From Dehalococcoidia bacterium (GTDB lineage Bacteria > Chloroflexota > Dehalococcoidia > Lucifugimonadales > Lucifugimonadaceae): a DNA stretch of 11,676 nt. Under the pieces are notes generated by a model. The model had not been told where the DNA came from and did no database searches. It saw only the letters and a list, made by a program, of their open reading frames with translations. Made by a program: the position numbers and the translations under genes. Positions 5,622 through 11,676 of the stretch are shown here, in pieces (position 1 is the first letter of the stretch; every line of letters begins with the position of its first letter). The stretch is taken from assembly GCA_028278465.1 (NCBI GenBank), contig JANQEF010000082.1:1-11676 (forward strand). The letters run 5' to 3'.

Positions 5622-6671
5622 CTAGTCGAGCTGACGCAGCCTCGGGTCGAGGCGGTCACGCAGCCAGTCGCCGATGAAGTTGAACGACATCACGGTCAGG
5701 AAGATGGCGCCTCCGGGGAACACGGTGATCCACCACGCCTCTTCGATGAACTGGCGGCCGTCGGACACGCTCTTGCCCCACGCCGGAATCGGGTCCGGGA
5801 AGCCGACGCCAAGGAAGCTGAGGATCGACTCGGCGAGGATCAGTCCACCGACTGCCAGCGATGCCACAACGAGGATCGTTGAGTAGGTGCCAGGCAGAAC
5901 GTGCCGCCACAGAATCCGCAGGTTGCTAGCTCCGGCGATCCTGGCCGCGAGCACGTAGTCTCGGCTTCTGACGCTGAGCGCGTCTGCACGCACCTGCCTG
6001 ACGAACCCGGTCCACGATAACAACGCTATAAGTATTAAGACTAATTGCCCCTGGTCCCAGCCGTTGCGGTTCCATATGACGGCTAACGCCAGGGCGAGCA
6101 GAATGAACGGTAAAGCTAACCAGATGTCTACGAAACGGCCCACGACCTCATCGACCCAGCCTCCGTAGTAGCCGGCGACCAGCCCCAGGAACGTGCCGAC
6201 GACGGTGCCAGAGAGCAGTCCGATCGCGGCAACGCGAAGCGAGACCCTGGACCCGAACGTGACCCTCGTCAGGAGGTCGCGGCCCAGGTTGTCTGCTCCG
6301 ATGATGTACCAGGAGTCGGGGTGCCAGTTCTGCAGCGCCCTGTTGTAAGCGGTCCGCTCCGCAGCCGGGGCGTCGCGTCCCGGGTCGATGGGCTCCGGAC
6401 CTGAATGCTCGTCGGCACGGCCCCACGTCGGCGGGTGGTTGCGGAAGTTCAGGCGCTGCGCCGTGTTGTCCGGTTCGGTTGGTGAGATCAGAGGAGCGAA
6501 GATGGCGGCCGCCACCAGGAGCAGCAATACGAGAGCTGGAAGTACAGGCCAACGCCTGTTGAACTGCCAGAAACGATAGAGGAGGTTGGGCTTCGACGGT
6601 GGCGTCTCGGCCTCTGTAACGCCGTAGTCAGTTGCGACGCCGGCTCCGGTATGACCAACTTCTTGCGCCAA
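5622..6671 (-). CDS. Oligopeptide/dipeptide-type ABC permease (DppC/OppC-like)
   Basis: The 349-residue integral membrane protein is the second permease of a peptide/nickel-type (PepT) importer. It has a cytoplasmic N-terminus of about 40 residues, a first membrane segment (about 42-63), the family signature IIGADNLGRDLLTRVTFGSR (123-142), further membrane segments (about 147-168, 182-200, 208-224, 263-287, 314-334), and the EAA loop YVLAARIAGASNLRILWRHV (239-258) that contacts the ATPase. The loop between segment 1 and the signature is about 60 residues, longer than the roughly 35 I recall for E. coli DppC. The start is TTG at 6671-6669, supported by AAGGAAG (6676-6682) a few bases upstream. 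The gene lies 48 bp after the DppB-type gene and is followed by the terminator. The transported substrate cannot be read from the permease. Confidence 0.92.
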   Translation of the reverse strand: MAQEVGHTGAGVATDYGVTEAETPPSKPNLLYRFWQFNRRWPVLPALVLLLLVAAAIFAPLISPTEPDNTAQRLNFRNHPPTWGRADEHSGPEPIDPGRDAPAAERTAYNRALQNWHPDSWYIIGADNLGRDLLTRVTFGSRVSLRVAAIGLLSGTVVGTFLGLVAGYYGGWVDEVVGRFVDIWLALPFILLALALAVIWNRNGWDQGQLVLILIALLSWTGFVRQVRADALSVRSRDYVLAARIAGASNLRILWRHVLPGTYSTILVVASLAVGGLILAESILSFLGVGFPDPIPAWGKSVSDGRQFIEEAWWITVFPGGAIFLTVMSFNFIGDWLRDRLDPRLRQLD

Positions 6672-6719
6672 CAGGCTTCCTTCAGGGAGTTCGTTTCTGG
6701 TTGGGAGTATCCGCCCGGA

Positions 6720-7658
6720 CTATTCGTAGCGGATTCTCGGATCAATGACCGCGTACAACAGGTCGGTCGCGAATATGAACAGCACGTACATGATCGTGAA
6801 CAGCAGCGTCACGCCCTGCAGAATCGGGAAGTCGTTGTTGTTCACCGATTCGATAGCCATCAGGCCCATCCCAGGCCACACGAATATCTGCTCGACGACG
6901 ATCGAACCGGTAAGGAAGCCGGTCAGGATCAAAGTAGAGGCCGTGAGAGGCTGTATGAGGGCGTTGCGGAGGGCGTGCTTGAACACGACGGTCCTGTAGG
7001 CGACACCCTTCGCCCTCGCCAGCTTGATGTACTCGGAGTCCAGGATCTCCAGCATCGATGAGCGCGTTAGACGCAGGTAGGCTGCGGTAGCACCCCAGCC
7101 AAGAGTGATTGCGGGCAATATCCAGTGCCGGATGTCCCAGAGGCCATCTCCTCGCCTGCCGACGGGGAGCCAGCCGAGTTGGACTGCGAATATCAGGATC
7201 AGGACGAGGCCGAGCCAGAATGCAGGAAGAGCCTGTCCGAACAACGCGAAACCTCTTCCAAGGTAGTCCCAGAAACTTCCGCGCTTGACCGCTGAGAGCA
7301 CGCCAAGTGCGACTCCGATGATCGTGGCGCCGATCCAGGCGATCAGCGAAAGCTGGACGGTGGCGGGAATGCGCTCGGTGATTACACGTGAGACAGGCTT
7401 CTCATCGAGGATTGTCTTGCCGAGATCGCCCTGGAGCGTGTTACCCAGCCAGATCACGTACTGAATGGGAACCGAGCGATCGATACCGATCTTCTCTCTC
7501 AGGGCCTGCTCTTGCTCTGGCGAGAAGCCATAGCCTCCGGGCTTGGCATACAGGAGGATGGGGTCACCGGCGAGCCTCGACATCGAGGTGATCAGGAAGG
7601 TGGCGACGATCACGGTCAGGACGGCGAATATGGTCCGCCTGATGATGAAACGTCTCAT
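6720..7658 (-). CDS. Oligopeptide/dipeptide-type ABC permease (DppB/OppB-like)
   Basis: The 312-residue product is the first permease of the importer. The N-terminal segment (about 9-29) is followed by SRLAGDPILLYAKPGG and the extracytoplasmic QALREKIGIDRSVPIQYVIW region typical of DppB. Next come GDLGKTILDEKPVSRVI, five more membrane segments (about 101-123, 135-160, 177-195, 238-260, 281-303) and an EAA loop EYIKLARAKGVAYRTVVFKH (209-228). ATDLLYAVIDPRIRYE is the standard C-terminus. Length and order are normal. Start: ATG 7656-7658 with a weak AGGG upstream; its first bases overlap the TGA of a small upstream reading frame (ATGA). The gene follows the SBP gene across a 280-bp gap with a stem-loop, so it may be made at lower level than the SBP or from its own promoter. 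Confidence 0.93.
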   Translation of the reverse strand: MRRFIIRRTIFAVLTVIVATFLITSMSRLAGDPILLYAKPGGYGFSPEQEQALREKIGIDRSVPIQYVIWLGNTLQGDLGKTILDEKPVSRVITERIPATVQLSLIAWIGATIIGVALGVLSAVKRGSFWDYLGRGFALFGQALPAFWLGLVLILIFAVQLGWLPVGRRGDGLWDIRHWILPAITLGWGATAAYLRLTRSSMLEILDSEYIKLARAKGVAYRTVVFKHALRNALIQPLTASTLILTGFLTGSIVVEQIFVWPGMGLMAIESVNNNDFPILQGVTLLFTIMYVLFIFATDLLYAVIDPRIRYE

Positions 7659-7903
7659 TGTCTACCCTGACTCCGTGCGGTTTTCCAGTACTGATCAAAC
7701 AGTTCGGGTGGCTCGGTCCCGAAGCGCCCAGATGTTAACGCATCCTGACTGATATTCAAACCAGCGTCGCAGCGCCTGCGGAGAGGCTCATAGCCGAGCC
7801 AGTGGATACTAGCGTTACGTACCGGTCTGCGCCCGGGGATTGCCACCAAGCTCCTATAAAAAGCGTGAATAGAGACACAAATGAGCGGGCCCGCCGTTTT
7901 CAC
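7655..7903 (-). CDS. Doubtful small ORF overlapping the DppB-type start (ATGA)
   Basis: An open frame of up to 82 codons (GTG start at 7903) runs across the SBP-permease gap and ends in a TGA that shares ATGA with the permease start. I do not recognise the product. The C-terminal half (ending PPELFDQYWKTARSQGRQ) looks protein-like, but the N-terminal part crosses the loop of the stem-loop at 7883-7916, so any real start would be further in, and no strong Shine-Dalgarno was found. It could be a leader coupled to the permease, a decayed gene end, or chance. Confidence 0.2.
   Translation of the reverse strand: MKTAGPLICVSIHAFYRSLVAIPGRRPVRNASIHWLGYEPLRRRCDAGLNISQDALTSGRFGTEPPELFDQYWKTARSQGRQ
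7732..7759 (-). promoter_or_regulatory. Candidate internal promoter before the permeases
   Basis: On the minus strand TTGAAT (7759-7754) and TAACAT (7737-7732) are spaced by 16 bp, about 75 bp upstream of the DppB-type start. Both hexamers are only partial matches to the sigma-70 consensus. It is offered as a possible separate start for the permeases. Confidence 0.25.
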
Positions 7904-7916
7904 AGCGGGCCCGCTC
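7883..7916 (-). promoter_or_regulatory. Intercistronic stem-loop after the SBP gene
   Basis: GAGCGGGCCCGC (7883-7894) and GCGGGCCCGCTC (7905-7916) form a perfect 12-bp, almost all-GC stem with a 10-nt loop, 22 bp past the SBP stop. On the minus strand no U-run follows directly (the next bases read ATTTGTGTC; a TTTTT run lies about 20 bp further on), so it is a poor classic terminator. Stable stem-loops between SBP and permease genes are known in other ABC operons to protect the SBP message or reduce read-through, giving excess SBP. Each arm also contains the self-complementary GCGGGCCCGC. Confidence 0.75.
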
Positions 7917-7938
7917 CGACTTCTGTGTCGAGGCAGAG

Positions 7939-9849
7939 CTACTTGAGCTCTAAGTCCCAGACAGAGTCGATGTTCGACGTTGCGTTCTTGGCCATGGGCC
8001 AGGCCGCAATCTTGTTCGTGTTGAAGAACACGTCGTCCGGAACAGCTACCACACCGGGCTGCAGGTTCCAGAAGTACACGTAGTCGAGGTACTCGTTGGC
8101 AGCCTGCACCGCCGTGGCCTGGTCAGGAGCCGTCGCCATCCGCCTGTAGAAGGCAAGGATCTCGGGCGACTCGAAACCACAGCCGAAACCACCGCGCGTC
8201 AGAGTTGTCTGGACGAGGCCTTTCGGCTCGTGCCACAGCCGTGACTCGCGGCCCTTGTCACACGAGGTGATCCAGGGAAGCGGGTTTGAACGGCCGACAA
8301 CCGTCGGGCGGAAGGTCTGGTACGAGTGCTTCAGCGTGAAGGTCTGCAGGCCGAGCTGGGCCCAGAAGCCGGCTACGGCGTCTGCAACCTCACCCGTCAC
8401 TGCCTGACCACCACCGAGCTCAGGTCCGGCGTAGAGGGAAACCTCGAATGCGTTTCCGTTCAGCAGGCTCTTGTTAGCAGAACCCTGCTGGTAGTCGGAT
8501 TCGATCTGGTTTTCCAGAATGTCCCGTGCTTCTGCCGGGTCAAACGGGTACTCCCACTTGGACTGCCAGTTCGGGTTGCTCGCCGAGAAGTACTCGACGT
8601 GAACCGGTGCGCCGAGTCCACCGATCAGCTGCTCATTGACCTGGTCACGGTCGATGGCAACAGCAAGAGCGCGACGGACCAGGCGAGCCTGCTCCATGTC
8701 GTCGTCCGGCTTACCACCGTTGTGCTTGCCAGGTGAGCCGATCCACGGAATGTCGTGGACGAAGGTCGCCTTGGTCGGCAACGGGTCGCCCGTTACGGCG
8801 CTAACGTCTTCCCAGAGGTTTCCTGAGAAGAAGACACCCAGCTGGGTGGCTGCCTGGGTTCCGGTCTGACCGAAACCACCGGCAATGAACGCTACCGCGT
8901 CCTTTGGCTCCAGCGGAGCGGCGTCAACCTCACCGGTCCGGAGAAGTGCAGCCCTTGTGGTGGGCTCAACAACCTCAACGAACTGTACTCGGTTGGTCTT
9001 CGGGGTCAGGTCGGACAGGTAGTGCTGGCCACCATCAGCGTAGCGGCTCACCAGAGTTACCTGCTCGTCCCGGTCCCAGCTCTCAACTTCAAACGGTCCG
9101 GTCGCAACGATGTTGTCGCGCGAGAAGTCCTCGCCCCTCTCGTCGAACGCTCCCTTGGAGAAGACAACGAAGGCCTGACCGGACTGGTTCAGGAAGTCGT
9201 CTTTCCAGGTGGCGTCGAACTGGGTGAAGTTGAAGGTGATCGTGGTGTCGTCAATCGCGGTCCACTCGCCCCACAGGCCGTTGAAGTCACCGGCCTGACC
9301 GTGAATCGAGTTGGGGTTGGTGGCAGCGTTGGCGTTGTTCATGCTCCAGGCGACGTCCTCGGCTGTCAGGTCTCCGAAGTCGCCCTTGTTGTCCTGGAAC
9401 GGAACACCCGACCGAATCGAAACCGTTGCACCCGAGAGGTCGGACTCGATCTCGAATCCTGTGGCAAGCCACGGGATGGAGTCGTCACCTTCTCGCAGGA
9501 ACAGGGTCTCGCCAATGCCCCAGTAGTGAACGCTCTCGGGCGACTGCGCCTGGTTGAGACCGTTCTGGTCACCAACGTCGTTAACGGCGATAACCGCAGT
9601 GTCGTTCGGGGTAGAAGGCGTTGGGACGTCAATCGAGTCACCACCGCCACCGCTGGTGGGGGTGTTCGTCGGCTGAGCTGTAGTCGGGGTGTTGGTCGGC
9701 TGTGCAGTCGTCGGTGTGTTCGTCGGCTGCGTTGCCGGCGACGTCGCCGTCGGGTCTTCATCCCCGCTGCCACAGGCAATTGCCAGGGCGAGGGACCCGC
9801 CGATGAGCGCGCCAGCGATCATCTTGAATCGTCTTGATCGTCTAAACAA
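7939..9849 (-). CDS. ABC importer solute-binding lipoprotein, SBP_bac_5 (DppA/OppA) family
   Basis: The 636-residue product begins with basic residues (RRSRRFK), a hydrophobic signal (11-25) and a lipobox-like ALAIAC with Cys26 as the lipidation site, so it is a membrane-anchored extracytoplasmic protein. Residues 31-70 are a Thr/Pro-rich linker with repeated PTNTPTTAQ ending in GGGG, the kind of spacer often seen in Chloroflexota lipoproteins. The binding domain follows: ESVHYWGIGETLFLREGDD (105-123), SIRSGVPFQDN, LTAEDVAWSMNNA, NIVATGPFEVESWDRDEQV (247-265), LVRRALAVAIDRDQVNEQLI and a C-terminal ANEYLDYVYFWNL, all typical of family 5 peptide-binding proteins. Start: TTG 9849-9847, chosen because GAGGAGG (9859-9865) lies nine bases upstream; ATG 9822-9820 (residue 10) is the alternative. 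Family members also bind sugars and other solutes, so 'peptide' is not certain. Confidence 0.93.
   Translation of the reverse strand: MFRRSRRFKMIAGALIGGSLALAIACGSGDEDPTATSPATQPTNTPTTAQPTNTPTTAQPTNTPTSGGGGDSIDVPTPSTPNDTAVIAVNDVGDQNGLNQAQSPESVHYWGIGETLFLREGDDSIPWLATGFEIESDLSGATVSIRSGVPFQDNKGDFGDLTAEDVAWSMNNANAATNPNSIHGQAGDFNGLWGEWTAIDDTTITFNFTQFDATWKDDFLNQSGQAFVVFSKGAFDERGEDFSRDNIVATGPFEVESWDRDEQVTLVSRYADGGQHYLSDLTPKTNRVQFVEVVEPTTRAALLRTGEVDAAPLEPKDAVAFIAGGFGQTGTQAATQLGVFFSGNLWEDVSAVTGDPLPTKATFVHDIPWIGSPGKHNGGKPDDDMEQARLVRRALAVAIDRDQVNEQLIGGLGAPVHVEYFSASNPNWQSKWEYPFDPAEARDILENQIESDYQQGSANKSLLNGNAFEVSLYAGPELGGGQAVTGEVADAVAGFWAQLGLQTFTLKHSYQTFRPTVVGRSNPLPWITSCDKGRESRLWHEPKGLVQTTLTRGGFGCGFESPEILAFYRRMATAPDQATAVQAANEYLDYVYFWNLQPGVVAVPDDVFFNTNKIAAWPMAKNATSNIDSVWDLELK
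9662..9730 (-). repeat. 27-bp tandem repeat coding for the Thr-Pro linker
   Basis: Two full units (9662-9688 and 9689-9715) and a partial third (9716-9730) share a GTGTTsGTCGGCTG core on the plus strand. They encode repeated QPTNTPTTA blocks in the SBP linker. The period is a multiple of three, so unit gain or loss keeps the frame and changes only spacer length. Confidence 0.8.
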
Positions 9850-9856
9850 TCAGCAT
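9842..9856 (-). other. Possible four-codon ORF (MLIV) overlapping the SBP start
   Basis: Within the SBP ribosome-binding site an ATG (9856-9854) opens a four-codon frame ATG CTG ATT GTT TAG that ends inside the SBP gene. GAGGAGG is only two bases from this ATG but nine from the SBP TTG, so the TTG is better placed. It may be chance. Confidence 0.2.
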
Positions 9857-10053
9857 TTCCTCCTCAGACGCGTCGCCTTTCCATCTCGTGCTATCAGTGC
9901 CAGAAAGACAGCGCTGCACGTTCAAGTGCTGCGTTTGCACACGTCTATTAATTTTCGAAGTGGCCCTCTGCTCCATCGACCTGCAGAGGCCGCTTGTTAA
10001 GTACGCCATGCACGCGCTTAACTGCGAGCCGCCTGGGTGGAAGGCCGAAAAAC
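9850..10053 (-). promoter_or_regulatory. Long structured 5' leader of the SBP mRNA
   Basis: From the predicted transcript start (near 10053) to the SBP start is about 200 nt with no convincing gene. At least three hairpins can form: GTTAAG/CTTAAC (9996-10001 with 10017-10022), CCTCTG/CAGAGG (9965-9970 with 9984-9989), and CGCTGCAC/GTGCTGCG with one mismatch (9912-9919 with 9926-9933). I do not recognise it as a known riboswitch class. A leader this long before an importer gene suggests post-transcriptional control. Confidence 0.45.
9859..9865 (-). promoter_or_regulatory. Strong Shine-Dalgarno that sets the SBP start
   Basis: GAGGAGG on the minus strand lies nine bases before TTG 9849. It is the strongest ribosome-binding site in the window and makes the TTG start more likely than the ATG nine codons further in. 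Confidence 0.75.
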
Positions 10054-10059
10054 GGGCCA

Positions 10060-10089
10060 AGTATAGGTTTGGGCGATTGGGGGTGTCAA
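10060..10089 (-). promoter_or_regulatory. Near-consensus sigma-70 promoter for the SBP operon
   Basis: On the minus strand a perfect -35 TTGACA (10089-10084) and a -10 TATACT (10065-10060) are spaced 18 bp apart. It is the best promoter in the window, lies between the D-2-hydroxyacid dehydrogenase stop and the SBP gene, and indicates that the importer starts its own transcript. Confidence 0.75.
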
Positions 10090-10101
10090 CGAAGATTAAG
10101 T

Positions 10102-10156
10102 GACGTTAAGCAGACCGTTAACGGACTGTTTACGGCCTGTTAACGACCGCTCAACG
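10102..10156. repeat. 11-bp-phased imperfect direct repeats
   Basis: GACCGTTAACG (10113-10123), GACTGTTTACG (10124-10134) and GCCTGTTAACG (10135-10145) are contiguous 11-mers, with weaker flanking units (GACGTTAAGCA at 10102, ACCGCTCAACG at 10146). Spacing equals about one DNA turn. They end inside the D-2-hydroxyacid dehydrogenase stop region and start 13 bp upstream of the SBP -35 box, where an activator or repressor array could sit. CGACCG/CGGTCG (10144-10149 with 10155-10160) also gives a hairpin across the stop codon. Confidence 0.55.
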
Positions 10157-11161
10157 GTCGACTCTGGGGATGTCTCTGCCCTCTAAAAATCCGATCACGT
10201 TATCGACTATCGCGTTTAGCCCCGCGCTGAGCGCTTCGTCGGTCGCTGCGGCGGCGTGCGGAGAGACGATCACGTTCGAAAGTGAGCGCAGCTGGCTGTT
10301 GCGGGAAAGAGGCTCGTTCTCGAAGACGTCGAGAGCGGCGCCGGCGATGGTGTCGTTCGTGAGTGCGATCACCAGGTCATGCTCGCTGACCAGCCTCCCG
10401 CGGGCCGTGTTGATCAGCAAGGCGTTAGGCCTCATCTGCTCCAGCCTGTGCATGTCGATCAGGTGATCCGTCGAAGGTGAAAGCCGGCCGTGCAGCGACA
10501 CCAGGTCGGCCTCTTCCAGCAGGTCGTCGATAGAGGTAACACGCGCCCACTCAGGCAGGTTGTCGGCCCTGGCCGCTTCGTCTTGCATCGGGCAGATCAA
10601 CACGTCCATTCCAATGCCGTGAGCCAGTTCGGCGAAACGCAGCCCCACCGCGCCTGCTCCGATCACGCCGGCTGTTTTCCCGGCGAGCTGGGTAATTCTC
10701 ACGCCCGGCCACTCGCCGTCCCTGATTCGCAGGTCAAGCTCATGCACGCGGTGCGCCAGAGTCAGCGCCATCGCGAGAGCGTGCTCAGCGACCGCTTCTG
10801 TAGCGGTATTTGGCGTGTGCGTTAGGGCGATGCCGGCGCGGCGGACCGCGTCCATCGAGATGTTGTCTACGGCGGTTCCCCAGATGGCGAGGTGCCGCAG
10901 GTTGGGCGCGGCCTCGATCACCGAGTGCGTGAAGGCGGTCGAAGAACGGATGCCGATAACTGTGTTGGCGAGCGCGATACGGGAGATGAGCTCGGACTCG
11001 TTGCGCGGCTGGCTGGTGTGGATCTCGAAGTCGATGTCGGACCTGCGCAGGATCCGCATCAGCGCGGTCGAGTCAGCAAAGACGGGCGGGAAGTCGTCCG
11101 GCACCACGACGAGGTGCTTCGACGCTCCGTTTTCCCCTGTCGCCGCGTTGTTGCTGGTCAA
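10151..11161 (-). CDS. D-2-hydroxyacid dehydrogenase (PGDH / hydroxypyruvate reductase-like)
   Basis: The 336-residue product has the two-domain D-isomer-specific 2-hydroxyacid dehydrogenase fold: an N-terminal substrate domain, then a Rossmann domain with VIGAGAVG (166-173). The catalytic triad is present as Arg254 (NTARGRLV), Glu283 (ALDVFENEP) and His302 (SPHAAA). Such enzymes reduce 2-keto acids (hydroxypyruvate, glyoxylate, 3-phosphohydroxypyruvate) to D-hydroxy acids or the reverse. The usual GTGxDNID substrate loop reads WGTAVDNIS (94-102). The acidic residue expected after the second Rossmann strand, which favours NAD, is replaced (LICPMQ, Cys190), so cofactor choice may differ. There is no ACT domain, so it is not a regulated long serine-pathway PGDH. 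Start: TTG 11161-11159 fits the N-terminus but lacks a clear Shine-Dalgarno; GTG codons near residues 19-20 are alternatives. The nearest downstream gene has its own promoter. Confidence 0.88.
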   Translation of the reverse strand: MTSNNAATGENGASKHLVVVPDDFPPVFADSTALMRILRRSDIDFEIHTSQPRNESELISRIALANTVIGIRSSTAFTHSVIEAAPNLRHLAIWGTAVDNISMDAVRRAGIALTHTPNTATEAVAEHALAMALTLAHRVHELDLRIRDGEWPGVRITQLAGKTAGVIGAGAVGLRFAELAHGIGMDVLICPMQDEAARADNLPEWARVTSIDDLLEEADLVSLHGRLSPSTDHLIDMHRLEQMRPNALLINTARGRLVSEHDLVIALTNDTIAGAALDVFENEPLSRNSQLRSLSNVIVSPHAAAATDEALSAGLNAIVDNVIGFLEGRDIPRVDR

Positions 11162-11421
11162 GCGGTCTTCGCTTTCTGAGTCTGTGACGGTCTTTGTGAG
11201 TTGCGCTGGTCTGAGCAGTGGTGTCGTTAGGTTACGGCACGCCGCAGATCGCCTTCTATGGGACCGTTGGCGGACTACTGCCGGTCAGGTTTCGCCAATT
11301 GCGGTACATACGGCCCACGGATCACCAGTTCTTGTCTGAGTCGGGACGTTTGGCGGTGCTACCATTGAGATTAGGCGCAGTACGGCGAAGAGACACGGAA
11401 AAGAGCCTCACGGAGAGGGAT
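11162..11421. other. Divergent intergenic region
   Basis: This 260-bp region separates the minus-strand D-2-hydroxyacid dehydrogenase from the plus-strand gene at the right edge and should hold both promoters. I found no hexamer pair good enough to call on either strand and no repeat module of the kind seen in the other gaps. Confidence 0.4.
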
Positions 11422-11676
11422 TTGGCGCAGGTTCGAGTGATGTACTGGAAGGAGATTCCGGTACAGGTCCAGGCGACCGACGGCGACGGGCAGGTCTCGA
11501 AGCCGCTGGCCGCGAGGTTCCAGGAGGCGGCGGACGCGGTGGCGATGTTCGATGGCAGCGCCGGGACCGATGAGTACCTGGACGCCTGGAGCACCGGTGA
11601 GTACGTCGAGCTTGACGGCTCCGCAGCCGATGTCGCCGAGGCTCTCGCCGCAAGGTTCAATGAGAATATGCCCGAG
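11422..11676 (+). CDS. PF13769-like 'virulence factor' family protein, N-terminal part
   Basis: The reading frame is open to the window end, giving 85 residues. VMYWKEIPVQVQA (6-18), SKPLAARFQEAADAVAM and GTDEYLDAWSTGEYVELDG match my recollection of the small 'virulence factor' family (PF13769), found in Chloroflexota, Actinobacteria and Proteobacteria next to metabolic genes. Its biochemical function is not known and the name should not be taken literally. Start: TTG 11422 is preferred because GGAGAGG (11412-11418) lies just upstream and the residues AQVRVMYWKEIP fit the usual N-terminus; GTG 11437 and ATG 11440 are alternatives in the same frame. The gene is divergent from the D-2-hydroxyacid dehydrogenase. 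The C-terminus is outside the window. Confidence 0.7.
   Translation, partial: MAQVRVMYWKEIPVQVQATDGDGQVSKPLAARFQEAADAVAMFDGSAGTDEYLDAWSTGEYVELDGSAADVAEALAARFNENMPE

Noticed and set aside
9022..9837. 271-codon plus-strand open frame antisense to the SBP gene
   Set aside because: It mirrors the SBP coding frame in GC-rich DNA, has no recognisable domain, and its valine/arginine-rich composition is typical of an antisense shadow.
1..11676. tRNA, rRNA or integrated phage sequence
   Set aside because: No cloverleaf, rRNA-like stretch, integrase or phage gene was seen on either strand.

Overview
The window looks like chromosomal DNA from a GC-rich, free-living bacterium, most likely a Chloroflexota (SAR202 / Dehalococcoidia-like) genome. 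This is an inference. It rests on the long Thr-Pro-rich linker behind the lipoprotein cysteine of the solute-binding protein, frequent TTG/GTG starts, composite dispersed repeats in the intergenic gaps, and a gene content dominated by dehydratases, dehydrogenases and an oligopeptide-type ABC importer. No rRNA, tRNA, phage, transposase or CRISPR sequence was seen.

Layout. Positions 1-965 (+) hold the C-terminal part of an IlvD/Edd-family dehydratase of the sugar-acid (pentonate) type. A 353-bp gap full of dispersed repeats follows. All genes from 1319 to 11161 lie on the minus strand. In transcription order (right to left) they are a D-2-hydroxyacid dehydrogenase (11161-10151), an ABC importer with lipoprotein SBP (9849-7939), DppB-type permease (7658-6720) and DppC-type permease (6671-5622) ended by a strong hairpin terminator, a beta-hydroxyacid dehydrogenase (5436-4561), a tartrate/D-malate-type NAD-dependent decarboxylating dehydrogenase (4328-3270), an APH-fold kinase (3273-2392) and an aldo/keto reductase (2338-1319). 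At the right edge a plus-strand PF13769-like 'virulence factor' gene (11422 onward) runs divergently and is cut by the window end.

How it fits together. Five oxidoreductases or dehydratases for hydroxy acids and sugars, plus one importer, suggest a locus for uptake and breakdown of sugar acids or other small hydroxy acids. The tartrate/malate-type dehydrogenase and the APH-fold kinase overlap by a GTGA and are probably translated together, so the kinase may act on a product of the same pathway. The importer has no ATPase genes here and must share ATPases encoded elsewhere.

Control signals are readable: a near-consensus promoter (TTGACA-N18-TATACT) drives the SBP gene through a roughly 200-nt structured leader, a 12-bp stem-loop separates the SBP from its permeases, and a TATAAT box flanked by an 8-bp inverted repeat lies in front of the beta-hydroxyacid dehydrogenase. 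I found no clear evidence of a wholly new defence or mobile system. The most unusual items are the dehydrogenase-coupled kinase, the SBP leader with a possible four-codon ORF at the ribosome-binding site, the 11-bp-phased repeats and the repeat-packed gaps.
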